DNA of 64,000 nucleotides from UBA1227 sp045599345 (GCA_045599345.1 JAZRVV010000012.1:124001-188000), one strand, 5' to 3'; shown: positions 33,606-42,066, numbered from the stretch's first letter. Numbers and translations: made by a program. Notes: generated by a model not told the origin, from the letters alone.

Positions 33606-36041
33606 ATGAAGCTTTTAGTTATTGATGGCAACAGCATAGTAAACCGTGCATTTTACGGTATTAAGTTACTTACCACGAAGGATGGTAGGTTTACTAATGG
33701 TATCTATGGATTCCTGTCTATACTCGAAAAGGTTAAGGCAGAGACTTCTCCTGATGCTGTTGCTATTGCTTTTGATTTACGCGCTCCAACGTTCCGTCAT
33801 AAGATGTATGACGGCTACAAGGCAAATAGGCATGGTATGCCGCCAGAACTTGCAGAACAGATGCCAACACTTAAGGAACTGTTGACGTTACTTGGATACA
33901 AATGTGTTGAGCTTGAAGGATATGAAGCTGATGATATTTTGGGCACGCTGTCGGCAGCTTGTGGAGCTGACGACGAGTGCTTTATTGCGACGGGCGACAG
34001 GGATAGTTTCCAGCTCGTTCGCGATAACGTAACTGTACTGTTGCCATCTACCAAGATGGGCAAGACAACAGTTACGCGTTGCACGCCAGAGTATATCAAG
34101 GATACATACGGCGTCACACCACTCCAGATGATAGATATCAAGGCGTTGCAAGGTGACGCCTCTGACTGTATCCCAGGTGTTGCTGGCGTGGGTGAAAAGA
34201 CAGCACAGGATTTGATTGCTCGCTTTGAGAGCATAGACAATATTTATGAGAACTTAGAATCGCTTGATATTAAACCAGGTGTTAAGCAAAAGCTTGCTGC
34301 TGATAAGGATAATGCATATCTCTCACGCACACTTGGTACAATCTGCCTTGAAACTCCAATTGATACAAACTTGTCGTCATATTTGATTGGTGAGGGTGAC
34401 AAGGACGCAGCTACGCGCCTTTTGGCATCTCTTGAAATGTTCAAGATGATAGATGCGTTAGGCTTGCGTGCTGAAAATGTAGAAAAAACTGAAGCAAAAC
34501 AGGTTGATGTAAAGGAATATTACTTTACAGACAAGGGAGATTTGTACATTTCATCATGCTCCACTTCGGTTTATGATGAGGTGGCAGATGCCCTTAAGGA
34601 TAGTAAAATCAAGAAATACGTGGCAGATTCCAAGTCGGTTTATGCCTATGGCTTTAAAAACGAATTTACAGTTTTAGGAATTGTTTTTGATGCATCTCTT
34701 GCTGCATATATTTTGAATCCTTCTGCAAATGACTACAGTGTAGACCGTTTGCTTGAGGAATATGCATGTGGATCATATGACGTGCTTATCGAGAAATTGA
34801 TGGCACAGATAGATAATAACAATCAGGCTGATTTGTTGGCACTTGAGATTTCACTTGCAGAAGTATTAGCTTCAATGGAACATGTAGGTTTTCTTGTTGA
34901 TAAAGCGGGACTTCTTGAATACGGTGAAGTAATTGGTGCGCGTGTCGATGAAATGACACGCAAGATATATGATGCATGTGGATTTGAGTTTAACCTCAAT
35001 TCACCTAAGCAACTTGGCGAGGCCCTCTTTGAAAAGATGGGTATACCAGCAAAGAAAAAGACCAAGAGTGGCTATTCGACATCCGCAGACGTCTTGGAGG
35101 AACTTGCAGTTGACTATCCAGTAGTCGCTGACATCCTTGAGTACCGTATGGTTCAAAAACTCAAGTCTACTTACTGTGATGGCCTTGTTGCTTGTATCGC
35201 AGAGGATGGAAGGATTCATTCCACGCTCAATCAAAAGGAGACTAGGACAGGCCGTATATCTTCAACTGAGCCAAATCTTCAGAATATTCCTGTAAGGAAA
35301 CCACTTGGCTCTGAACTTCGCAAGTTCTTTGTAGCCAAGGAAGGATATACGCTTATCGATGCCGACTACTCACAGATTGAACTTCGCGTACTTGCTCATA
35401 TGGCAGATGATGCCAATATGATCAAGGCGTTTGAAAGCGGAGAGGATATCCACAGGGTTACTGCGTCGCAGGTGTTTAAGGTGCCACTTTCAGAGGTTAC
35501 ATCTGTGATGCGAAGCAGGTCCAAGGCTGTAAACTTTGGCATTGTTTATGGCATTGGTGCTTTCTCTCTTGCAAAAGATATCGGTGTTACAAGGGCAGAA
35601 GCACAGGATTATATTGCTGGTTACCTTGAGAACTTCTCGGGCGTAGACAACTATATGAAGAACGTAATCGAGCAAGCAAAGGCAAATGGCTTTGTTAAGA
35701 CACTCTATGAGCGTCGTCGCTATTTGCCAGAACTCACATCATCCAACCATATGCTTCGTGCCTTTGGCGAGCGTGTTGCAAGAAACGCTCCAATCCAAGG
35801 CACAGCAGCTGACATCATCAAGATTGCGATGATTAAGGTTTATAACCGTTTAGCTCTTGAGGACCTTGATGCAAAACTCATTATGCAGGTTCACGATGAA
35901 CTTATTGTTGAGGCGCGTGATGATATTGCTGATAAGGTGTGCGATATTGTAAAAGAAGAAATGGAAAATGCATGTGCACTCAAGGTGAAACTTCTTTCAG
36001 ATGCACATATTGGAAAATCTTGGTATGAGGCAAAAGGCTAA
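33606..36041 (+). CDS. polA: DNA polymerase I, exonuclease-deficient type
   Basis: Encodes 811 residues. The N-terminal 5' nuclease domain (about 1-285) is complete, with LVIDGNSIVNRAFYG, EADDILGT, GDRDSFQL and the helix-hairpin-helix region GDASDCIPGVAGVGEKTA. The C-terminal polymerase holds LIDADYSQIELRVLAHMA, the O-helix region RSRSKAVNFGIVYGIGAFSLA, and MQVHDELIVEA. The middle 3'-5' exonuclease region (about 300-440) lacks the D-x-E metal site and is shortened, as in many Firmicutes PolA proteins. The protein should repair and fill gaps but not proofread. The stop overlaps the rimI start (TAATG). Confidence 0.96.
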   Translation: MKLLVIDGNSIVNRAFYGIKLLTTKDGRFTNGIYGFLSILEKVKAETSPDAVAIAFDLRAPTFRHKMYDGYKANRHGMPPELAEQMPTLKELLTLLGYKCVELEGYEADDILGTLSAACGADDECFIATGDRDSFQLVRDNVTVLLPSTKMGKTTVTRCTPEYIKDTYGVTPLQMIDIKALQGDASDCIPGVAGVGEKTAQDLIARFESIDNIYENLESLDIKPGVKQKLAADKDNAYLSRTLGTICLETPIDTNLSSYLIGEGDKDAATRLLASLEMFKMIDALGLRAENVEKTEAKQVDVKEYYFTDKGDLYISSCSTSVYDEVADALKDSKIKKYVADSKSVYAYGFKNEFTVLGIVFDASLAAYILNPSANDYSVDRLLEEYACGSYDVLIEKLMAQIDNNNQADLLALEISLAEVLASMEHVGFLVDKAGLLEYGEVIGARVDEMTRKIYDACGFEFNLNSPKQLGEALFEKMGIPAKKKTKSGYSTSADVLEELAVDYPVVADILEYRMVQKLKSTYCDGLVACIAEDGRIHSTLNQKETRTGRISSTEPNLQNIPVRKPLGSELRKFFVAKEGYTLIDADYSQIELRVLAHMADDANMIKAFESGEDIHRVTASQVFKVPLSEVTSVMRSRSKAVNFGIVYGIGAFSLAKDIGVTRAEAQDYIAGYLENFSGVDNYMKNVIEQAKANGFVKTLYERRRYLPELTSSNHMLRAFGERVARNAPIQGTAADIIKIAMIKVYNRLALEDLDAKLIMQVHDELIVEARDDIADKVCDIVKEEMENACALKVKLLSDAHIGKSWYEAKG

Positions 36042-36478
36042 TGAAGATAGTATCATTGTCATCAATTCATATCGACTCGGTGGTCTTGGTTGAAGAGGCT
36101 TGTTTTGCACACCCTTGGAACAGGGAAGGCATTGAGTCAAATTTTAACAACCCAGATGCATATTTCTTTGTTGCGCTCGATGACGCTGACAAGGTCATCG
36201 GTTACATCGGCACATATATGGTGCGCGATGAGTGCTTTGTGACGAACGTCGCAGTATTGCCATCCTGCCGCAAGCAGGGAGTGGGCAGCGCACTTGTAAA
36301 GCGCGCTGTGTCTAATGCGCAGGCAAACGGAGCGTCTTTTATTACACTTGAGGTAAGGCTTTCAAATGTGGAAGCTATCAATATTTATAAAAAATATGGC
36401 TTTGAATCCGATGGGATAAGGCCAAAATTTTACAGAGATCCTGATGAGGATGCACTCATCATGACTAAGAGGTTTTAA
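36041..36478 (+). CDS. rimI: Ribosomal protein S18 alanine N-acetyltransferase RimI-like
   Basis: GNAT-family acetyltransferase, 145 residues. Acetyl-CoA binding segment VLPSCRKQGVGSALVKRAV (Q/RxxGxG/A) is near residues 71-90; EEACFAHPWNREGIESNF and LEVRLSNVEAINIYKKYGFE are typical of RimI. The start overlaps the polA stop by one base, and the stop abuts tsaD. The rimI-tsaD pairing is common in Firmicutes and links it to the tRNA threonylcarbamoyl machinery. The true substrate may be broader than S18. Confidence 0.9.
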   Translation: MKIVSLSSIHIDSVVLVEEACFAHPWNREGIESNFNNPDAYFFVALDDADKVIGYIGTYMVRDECFVTNVAVLPSCRKQGVGSALVKRAVSNAQANGASFITLEVRLSNVEAINIYKKYGFESDGIRPKFYRDPDEDALIMTKRF

Positions 36479-37492
36479 ATGAAGGTTTTAGCAATTGAGA
36501 GTTCTTGTGACGAGACAGCGACAGCTGTCGTTGAGGATGGCAGAGTAGTGCTGTCATCTGTTATCGCGTCGCAGGTTGAGGAACACAAATTATATGGTGG
36601 TGTAGTGCCTGAGATAGCATCTCGTAGGCACGCTGAAGCCATATCTAAAATCACCGAGCAGGCGCTACTTGACGCTGGCTGCACAATGGATGACATTGAT
36701 GCAATTGCTGTGACAGCAGCGCCAGGTCTCATCGGCGCATTGCTTGTCGGAGTTAACTTTGCCAAGGGCCTTGCCCTTAAGTATGACAAGCCACTTGTAC
36801 CAGTTCATCACCTTCGCTCTCATATTGCATCAAACTACTTGACCTCTCTTGATTTAAAACCACCATTCTTAGCACTGGTTGTATCCGGTGGTCACACACA
36901 TTTGGTAGAAGTTAAGTCTTATACGGATTACAACATTATTGGTTGCACAAGAGATGATGCAGCAGGCGAGTGTATGGATAAATCTGCTCGTACATTGGGA
37001 CTTCCATATCCAGGTGGACTTAACCTAGATAGGGAGGCAAAAGATGGCAACCCACAGGCGTACAAGATGCCACATCCACACGTTGAGGGTGCGCCATATG
37101 ACTTTAGTTTCTCGGGACTCAAGACTTTTGTAATCAACACAGTTCACAACTGTGAACAAAAGGGAGAGTCTGTGGATGTTGCCGATATGGGCGCATCCGT
37201 AATAAATGCAGTTGTAAAGTGTCTCGTTGAGAATACGGAAAAGGCTGCGAAAGAATTTGGGTATAAAAAAATAGTTTTAGCTGGCGGTGTTTCAGCCAAT
37301 TCTGTACTTCGCGCAAGGATGGACGATTGCTGCAAGAGAAATGGCTTTGAACTCTTTATGCCAGAGCTAAAACTTTGTGGAGATAATGCCGCTATGGTTG
37401 GCGCGCAAGGATACTACGAGTTCATGGCAGGACGCAGAGCATCATTGGACCTTAATGCTCGCGCAACAATGCCAATTAATGAGGAGTTTTAA
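36479..37492 (+). CDS. tsaD: tRNA N6-threonylcarbamoyladenosine transferase TsaD
   Basis: Installs threonylcarbamoyl on A37 of ANN-decoding tRNAs, with TsaB and TsaE (not in this window); 337 residues of the ASKHA fold. Signatures are VLAIESSCDETATAVVEDG at the N-terminus, HHLRSHIASNYL with the iron-binding histidines, VVSGGHTHLVEVKSY and LAGGVSANSVLR. The start codon directly follows the rimI stop. Confidence 0.97.
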   Translation: MKVLAIESSCDETATAVVEDGRVVLSSVIASQVEEHKLYGGVVPEIASRRHAEAISKITEQALLDAGCTMDDIDAIAVTAAPGLIGALLVGVNFAKGLALKYDKPLVPVHHLRSHIASNYLTSLDLKPPFLALVVSGGHTHLVEVKSYTDYNIIGCTRDDAAGECMDKSARTLGLPYPGGLNLDREAKDGNPQAYKMPHPHVEGAPYDFSFSGLKTFVINTVHNCEQKGESVDVADMGASVINAVVKCLVENTEKAAKEFGYKKIVLAGGVSANSVLRARMDDCCKRNGFELFMPELKLCGDNAAMVGAQGYYEFMAGRRASLDLNARATMPINEEF

Positions 37493-37494
37493 TT

Positions 37495-38523
37495 ATGGAA
37501 AAAATACTTGTAACTGGTGGCGCAGGTTTCATTGGTAGTAACTTTATTTACTATATGCTTGATGCGCACAAGGATGTTGAGATTCTCTGTGTGGATTCTC
37601 TTTCATATGCAGGAAACCTTGCAACACTTGAACCACTCATTCCAAATCCTCGCTTTAGATTTTTTAAAGCAGATATTAGAGATAGGTCTATGATGTATAG
37701 ACTTTTCGATAATGAAGATATAGATATAGTTGTAAACTTTGCAGCAGAATCACACGTTGATAGGTCAATAGATTCGCCAGAGGAGTTCTTGACCACAAAC
37801 TTTATTGGCACAAGCGTATTGCTTGATGCCTTCCGCAAGTTTGGTGATGGCAAGCGTTTCCATCAGGTGTCTACTGATGAAGTTTATGGTGACCTCCCAC
37901 TTGATAGGCCTGACCTCTTCTTTACAGAGGAGACCCCTATCCACACATCGTCACCTTATTCAACTTCCAAGGCATCTGCTGATTTGCTCTGCCTTGCTTA
38001 CTATCGTACCTATGGCGTGCCTGTTACTATTTCGCGTTGCTCAAACAACTACGGCCGCTTCCAGTATCCAGAGAAACTCATCCCTCTTATGATTTCAAAA
38101 GCAATGAATGATGAGAAGGTTCCAGTATATGGTGAGGGCCTCAACGTACGTGACTGGCTTCACGTACTTGATCATTGCAAGGCAATTGATTTGATTATTC
38201 ACAAGGGTACGGTAGGAGAGGTATACAACATTGGTGGTCACAATGAGCGTGCCAATATTGATGTTGTAAAGACTGTGCTCAAAGCCCTTGGCAAGTCAGA
38301 GGACTTGATTGAATATGTAACTGACAGACCAGGGCACGACCTTCGCTATGCGATAGATGCAAGCAAGATTGAACGAGAACTTGGATGGACTCCAGAGACC
38401 TCATTTGATAAGGGAATAGAGGAAACAGTAAAATGGTATCTTGAAAATCAAAAGTGGTGGAAGGATATCGTTAGTGGCGAATACCTAAATAACTATAGAA
38501 GAATAATAGGATACAAAGATTAA
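37495..38523 (+). CDS. rfbB: dTDP-glucose 4,6-dehydratase
   Basis: Second step of dTDP-L-rhamnose synthesis and of other dTDP-deoxysugars; 342 residues, NAD-dependent SDR fold. GGAGFIGSNF is the dinucleotide loop, STDEVYGDLP carries the Thr-Asp-Glu active-site residues, and YSTSKASADLL is the catalytic Tyr-x-x-x-Lys. RCSNNYGRFQYPEKLIPLM is typical. The partners rfbA, rfbC and rfbD are not nearby, so the gene is an orphan here. A GAGGAG site at the end of tsaD serves its ATG. Confidence 0.95.
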   Translation: MEKILVTGGAGFIGSNFIYYMLDAHKDVEILCVDSLSYAGNLATLEPLIPNPRFRFFKADIRDRSMMYRLFDNEDIDIVVNFAAESHVDRSIDSPEEFLTTNFIGTSVLLDAFRKFGDGKRFHQVSTDEVYGDLPLDRPDLFFTEETPIHTSSPYSTSKASADLLCLAYYRTYGVPVTISRCSNNYGRFQYPEKLIPLMISKAMNDEKVPVYGEGLNVRDWLHVLDHCKAIDLIIHKGTVGEVYNIGGHNERANIDVVKTVLKALGKSEDLIEYVTDRPGHDLRYAIDASKIERELGWTPETSFDKGIEETVKWYLENQKWWKDIVSGEYLNNYRRIIGYKD

Positions 38524-38531
38524 GGTGAGTT

Positions 38532-39518
38532 ATGAAATTTCCAGAAATAGATTATGATCGCTCATGGGCGGAGGCCGATTGGCCAGCGCCACCAGAGTGG
38601 TATACAAATGGAAAATCAAAACTTAAAACTGATGTAAAGAATGCCACAGTTAATGCTTTGAAGTCGGGTGCTAGAAAAATAGCAACTTCTAAAAAGCTTC
38701 GTGATAAGTTAACTGAATTCGGAACATCATATAAAATAGCGGATAACACCTATAGGTTATCCGCCGATTATGTATTTCAATCATACCTATTTATTGGTAA
38801 GCACAAGGCATTGCTTGTTGATACAGGCCTTGGAATAGGAAGCCTTATTGATAAGGCTAAGGAACTGACTGACAAACCACTAATTGTTGTCTGCACCCAT
38901 GGACACCCTGGTGTCGTTGGTGGAGCGGGTCAGTTTGATGAGGTCAAAGTTTCAAAAGAGGATTTGAAACTTGCTAAAACATTTAACAAAATTACAAGAT
39001 ATTTTGTTAAACTCACAGGACGTGCAGGCCACGACACGGAAAAGGAGCCAGTGTTCACCGCTTTGACAAAAGCGGAACTTGAAAAGGGATTCGACCTCGG
39101 TGGCCGCACAATCAAAGTGATGGAGACTCCATCACATACGCGCGGTAGTATATGCTTTATTGACGAGAGCAACAAACTCGCCATAGTAGGCGATGTTGTT
39201 ACTCCTCTTGGCATAGAGCTCTTACCTTCCGCGCTCCCACTTAATCAGTACATCGAGACACTTGAAGAACTCATCAAGTCACTTGAAAATAAGAAGGTAT
39301 TTTGCTCTTATTTTCCACGTGCACTTGATAGTGACTTCGCAAGTGAGTTTAAATCAGAACTCTACTTGGCCGTTTGTTACGGCAATGATTTCCATAAACC
39401 AATTAAGTTTAGGAGGTCCACTTCTAAGAAATTGTTCATTCTTTACTACGGACCAAAAGCTAACAAGCGTTCCAAGGAAACTCGCTGGAACGCGATTAAG
39501 GGAAAAGGATATAACTAG
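38532..39518 (+). CDS. Metallo-beta-lactamase-fold protein with a degenerate metal site
   Basis: Encodes 328 residues. The MBL fold is recognisable from DYVFQSYLFIGKHKALLVDTGLG, VVCTHGHPGVVGG and ETPSHTRGSICFID, followed by IVGDVV. However, the usual H-x-H-x-D-H signature reads HGHPGV, so the Asp and third His are missing, and the final His-containing strand is CSYFPRAL. Only one or two metals, if any, could bind. About 60 extra N-terminal residues (rich in Trp, Pro and Lys) precede the fold. It may be a binding rather than a catalytic protein. It follows rfbB by 8 bases with AAGGTGA as its site. Confidence 0.8.
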   Translation: MKFPEIDYDRSWAEADWPAPPEWYTNGKSKLKTDVKNATVNALKSGARKIATSKKLRDKLTEFGTSYKIADNTYRLSADYVFQSYLFIGKHKALLVDTGLGIGSLIDKAKELTDKPLIVVCTHGHPGVVGGAGQFDEVKVSKEDLKLAKTFNKITRYFVKLTGRAGHDTEKEPVFTALTKAELEKGFDLGGRTIKVMETPSHTRGSICFIDESNKLAIVGDVVTPLGIELLPSALPLNQYIETLEELIKSLENKKVFCSYFPRALDSDFASEFKSELYLAVCYGNDFHKPIKFRRSTSKKLFILYYGPKANKRSKETRWNAIKGKGYN

Positions 39519-39646
39519 GCTCGAAAATTGGAACAGAAAATGAAGTAATTATGAACACAGGAGACGATTTGTACGGTATTTTCGTAACAATTACTGCTGT
39601 TTCTGGTATCGCATTTGTATTCACACGCAAGAAATTTGTGAAGTAA
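39515..39646 (+). pseudogene. Stranded C-terminal tail of an NTGD-type surface protein
   Basis: A frame open from just after a stop at 39512-39514 encodes about 43 residues and contains ATG 39551, with no convincing ribosome binding site. The last 31 residues read MNTGDDLYGIF, then a hydrophobic stretch, then TRKKFVK. This NTGD, transmembrane segment and basic tail arrangement is that of a C-terminal wall-sorting or anchoring tail, here without its protein. It lies directly after the MBL-like gene and before a terminator. It is probably the end of a deleted gene; a tiny membrane peptide is an alternative. Confidence 0.5.
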
Positions 39647-39668
39647 CATTTATTATCGTATGGTAAAT

Positions 39669-39704
39669 AACGCCGTCAGTATGCGAACTGGCGGCGTTTT
39701 GTTG
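39669..39704 (+). terminator. Intrinsic terminator after the stranded tail
   Basis: AACGCCGTCAG (39669-39679), loop TATGCGAA, CTGGCGGCGTT (39688-39698; one G-U pair), followed by TTTTGTTG. Confidence 0.88.
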
Positions 39705-39766
39705 TCAAAATGTACAAAAAAAGCGAACAAATTGGCAAATAATATGCATTCCTACAAAGTTTCCCC

Positions 39767-39809
39767 AATTGTGAAGTTGTTCACAATTTAGAAACAACTT
39801 CCATATATA
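39767..39809 (+). promoter_or_regulatory. Dyad and putative promoter of the cysteine-rich surface protein gene
   Basis: A perfect dyad, AATTGTGAA-GTTG-TTCACAATT (39767-39788), overlaps a possible -35 TTCACA (39780-39785). An 18-base spacer and TATATA (39804-39809) follow. A repressor or activator at the dyad is inferred. Confidence 0.5.
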
Positions 39810-39857
39810 CTTACTCACGGTTAAAAAATTATCAAATTATTAGGGGAGGAACACACG

Positions 39858-41474
39858 ATGAAAAAGATGATTACAAAGATCATTGCTCTCGTACTCGTTC
39901 TTACAATGTCAATCAGCATGTTTGCTTCAACAGCTTCTGCTTACTCAGCAATCGCTGCTATCGTTGATGTTGTACACATTATGACAGACTTAAAAGTAAC
40001 AGATGGCCCAATTGGTGGCGGCCTTACAAAGGCGGCTCTCAAGGGTGCTGGCAAATTGCTTGGTTGTGAAGTAGACCTTGCTATCGATGGTATCAAGTGT
40101 CTTGCTAAGGCTGGTATCGGCATTGACGATTTCGTTGACGCTATCCACCTTATCACTGACCTTAAGGTTTGCGATGCTCCAGCTATCTGTGACATCGCTG
40201 ATGCACTTATCAAGGCTGCTAAGGTTCCTGCAGCAATCAACCGCGATGCTCTCATCGCTATGCTCAAGGGATTCGCTGGTTCTGGTCTTTGCGCAGCTGA
40301 CCTTCTCAAGGTTGTAAACACAATCTTTGATGATTGTGACCTCTGCAAGTGCTGCAACGCAGCTGACTTCCTTGGTCTCATGAAGGTTGTTCTTGGCCTT
40401 GTTGATGGTTCTATGGACCTTGCAAGCTTGTTCGCTAAGTTCGGTATTGCTATTCCAGCAGTAATCGGTGGTGGCGCTGCAATCCTTCCAATCGCTATTG
40501 ACTTTGGTACACTTGATTGTGCTGCTCTTACAAACCTTATCAAGGGTCTCTTAAACCCATCACTTTCACTTGATGGCCTTAAGGGTCTCGTAGCAGCTCT
40601 TCTTCCAAAGGGTTGCCCAATTGATCTTGGTTTCCTCAGCTCACTTCTTCCAACAATCAAGGCTGGTAAGATTGACTGTGACTTCATCAAGAACCTTCTT
40701 GCTGGTTGTGGCATTGCTGGTATTGACTGTGCACTTATTAAGGGACTTCTTGACATGCTCAAGGGTGGTGCTGATATCGTTATTCCATCAATCTCACTTC
40801 CATCACTTGACATTTCAGCTCTTCTAAACCTTCTCAATGGTCTTGGATGCAAGGGTCTTGACCTTGCTGGTCTTAAGGCTCTCTTTGCAAAGCTTCTCCC
40901 AGGTTGCAAACTTGATGACTGCTTCCTTCTTGACCTCCTTGGCAAGATTAAGGCTGGCACAATCGCTCTTCCTGACCTTGAACTCATCTTTGGTATGATT
41001 GGTCTTCCATCATGCGACTGCTGCATCTTGAACGGTATTCTTGATTTCATCAAGGCTGGCAAGACAATCACACTTCCTGATTTTGCAGCACTTCTTGGTG
41101 CTCTTAACATCAACCTTCCACAGTGCGACCTCATCGCTCTTATCAAGGACCTCCTTGCTAAGCTCTGCAAGGGTTGCGACAAGGCTGATCCAACACCAGT
41201 TGACCCAACAGAAAAAGATGTTGATCCAATTGAGGACACAGCAAAGGAAATCGAAGAGACAGTTGCTCAGGATGTAACTCCTACTGGCAATACTGATTCA
41301 GATGGCGAGAATATGACTCTTACTGATGAAACACCTCTTGGTGCTCTTGCAAACGCTGATGGCGCTACAGAGACTATCGCTAATACAGGCGATGCTGGCC
41401 TCGTAGTATGTGGCACAGTAGCAATGATTGCTGCAGCTGCATTTGTTACAACAGCTAAGAAAAGAGAAGACTAA
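39858..41474 (+). CDS. Secreted cysteine-rich amphipathic-repeat surface protein with NTGD tail
   Basis: Encodes 538 residues. Residues 1-28 are a signal peptide (KK start, hydrophobic core, ASTASA). The mature part, to about residue 440, is built of short amphipathic segments rich in Leu, Ile, Gly, Ala and Asp with 23 cysteines, some clustered (CDLCKCC at 160-166, CDCC at 386-389). Internal repeats are clear: VHIMTDLKVTDGP (39-51) against IHLITDLKVCDAP (96-108), and units near 353-388 and 388-423 sharing C-h-L-x-x-I-L/D-x-I-K-A-G...LPD...LP-x-C. An acidic Pro/Thr linker (441-505) leads to IANTGD (508-512), a membrane segment and KKRED. The codon bias is like that of tuf, suggesting high expression. 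No known family is recognised. A GGGGAGGA site precedes the ATG. Confidence 0.88.
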   Translation: MKKMITKIIALVLVLTMSISMFASTASAYSAIAAIVDVVHIMTDLKVTDGPIGGGLTKAALKGAGKLLGCEVDLAIDGIKCLAKAGIGIDDFVDAIHLITDLKVCDAPAICDIADALIKAAKVPAAINRDALIAMLKGFAGSGLCAADLLKVVNTIFDDCDLCKCCNAADFLGLMKVVLGLVDGSMDLASLFAKFGIAIPAVIGGGAAILPIAIDFGTLDCAALTNLIKGLLNPSLSLDGLKGLVAALLPKGCPIDLGFLSSLLPTIKAGKIDCDFIKNLLAGCGIAGIDCALIKGLLDMLKGGADIVIPSISLPSLDISALLNLLNGLGCKGLDLAGLKALFAKLLPGCKLDDCFLLDLLGKIKAGTIALPDLELIFGMIGLPSCDCCILNGILDFIKAGKTITLPDFAALLGALNINLPQCDLIALIKDLLAKLCKGCDKADPTPVDPTEKDVDPIEDTAKEIEETVAQDVTPTGNTDSDGENMTLTDETPLGALANADGATETIANTGDAGLVVCGTVAMIAAAAFVTTAKKRED

Positions 41475-41494
41475 TAATTTGCGATAATTCTTAT

Positions 41495-41525
41495 GGCCCA
41501 CGGCATTTGCCGTGGGCCTTGTTTT
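41495..41525 (+). terminator. Intrinsic terminator after the surface protein gene
   Basis: GGCCCACGGC (41495-41504), loop ATTT, GCCGTGGGCC (41509-41518), followed by TTGTTTT. Confidence 0.92.
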
Positions 41526-41550
41526 ATGATATACTATCGCTCGTAAATGT

Positions 41551-41627
41551 GCGCCTGTAGCTCAGTGGATAGAGCACTAGCCTCCGACGCTAGGCTGTCG
41601 CCGGTTCGACTCCGGCCAGGCGTGCCA
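41551..41627 (+). tRNA. tRNA-Arg (anticodon CCG)
   Basis: A full cloverleaf can be drawn: acceptor GCGCCTG with CAGGCGT (one G-U pair), a D arm GCTCAGTGGATAGAGC, anticodon stem CTAGC/GCTAG with loop CTCCGAC (anticodon CCG at 41584-41586), and T arm GCCGG-TTCGACT-CCGGC. The discriminator G and the CCA end (41625-41627) are encoded. It reads the arginine codon CGG. Confidence 0.95.
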
Positions 41628-41634
41628 AAAATAC

Positions 41635-41663
41635 TCGACTTTTGAGTTGCTTTGTGATAGAAT
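41635..41663 (+). promoter_or_regulatory. Putative sigma-A promoter for the 105-aa lipoprotein gene
   Basis: TCGACT (41635-41640), a 17-base spacer, then TAGAAT (41658-41663), just 8 bases after the tRNA CCA end. Confidence 0.5.
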
Positions 41664-41700
41664 CTTACTGTATTTATAAGAAACGTATGGAGGTTTCAAT

Positions 41701-42018
41701 ATGAAGAATGTTAAATCACGCGTAATCGCTGTATTACTTGCTGCTATGATGGCATTTACTTTTTCAGGCTGTAGTTCAGCAGTTGATGGCATGATCGACT
41801 TTTTGAAGAACGGTTGGGATGGCATTTATGAGGAGAAGGAAAGAGCTGAATACATAGCTCCAGACCCAACAGTAAGAACACATGAGATTCGTGAGAACTA
41901 TCGTGTTACTAAGGTTAATAATGTTGTTACTGACAAGTACAGAGTAACAGAGGTAAATCACGAAGTTGGTTCAAAGAGCAATTCAAATGTTGGAATCGCT
42001 GCAACTGATGCTCCATAA
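41701..42018 (+). CDS. Small putative lipoprotein
   Basis: Encodes 105 residues with a lipoprotein signal ending FSGC (Cys near residue 24). The mature part is about 80 residues, polar, with a Thr/Val/Asn-rich repeat-like stretch (VRTHEIRENYRVTKVNNVV, then TDKYRVTEVNHEV), where YRVT-x-V-N occurs twice. No family is recognised. It has its own promoter, a TGGAGG site and a strong terminator, so it is a real monocistronic gene. Confidence 0.8.
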   Translation: MKNVKSRVIAVLLAAMMAFTFSGCSSAVDGMIDFLKNGWDGIYEEKERAEYIAPDPTVRTHEIRENYRVTKVNNVVTDKYRVTEVNHEVGSKSNSNVGIAATDAP

Positions 42019-42030
42019 GTGATAAAAATT

Positions 42031-42066
42031 AAGCTCTCAAGGCGTTTGCCTTGAGAGCTTTTATTT
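42031..42066. terminator. Bidirectional terminator
   Basis: AAGCTCTCAAGGC (42031-42043), loop GTTT, GCCTTGAGAGCTT (42048-42060), then TTATTTT. It lies between the convergent lipoprotein and DUF1015 genes. Confidence 0.92.

Noticed and set aside
39941..41239. 432-aa open frame on the minus strand opposite the cysteine-rich surface protein gene
   Set aside because: It is the antisense of a repetitive, codon-biased gene, its product is Arg/Ser-rich low complexity, and it has no ribosome binding site or promoter of its own.
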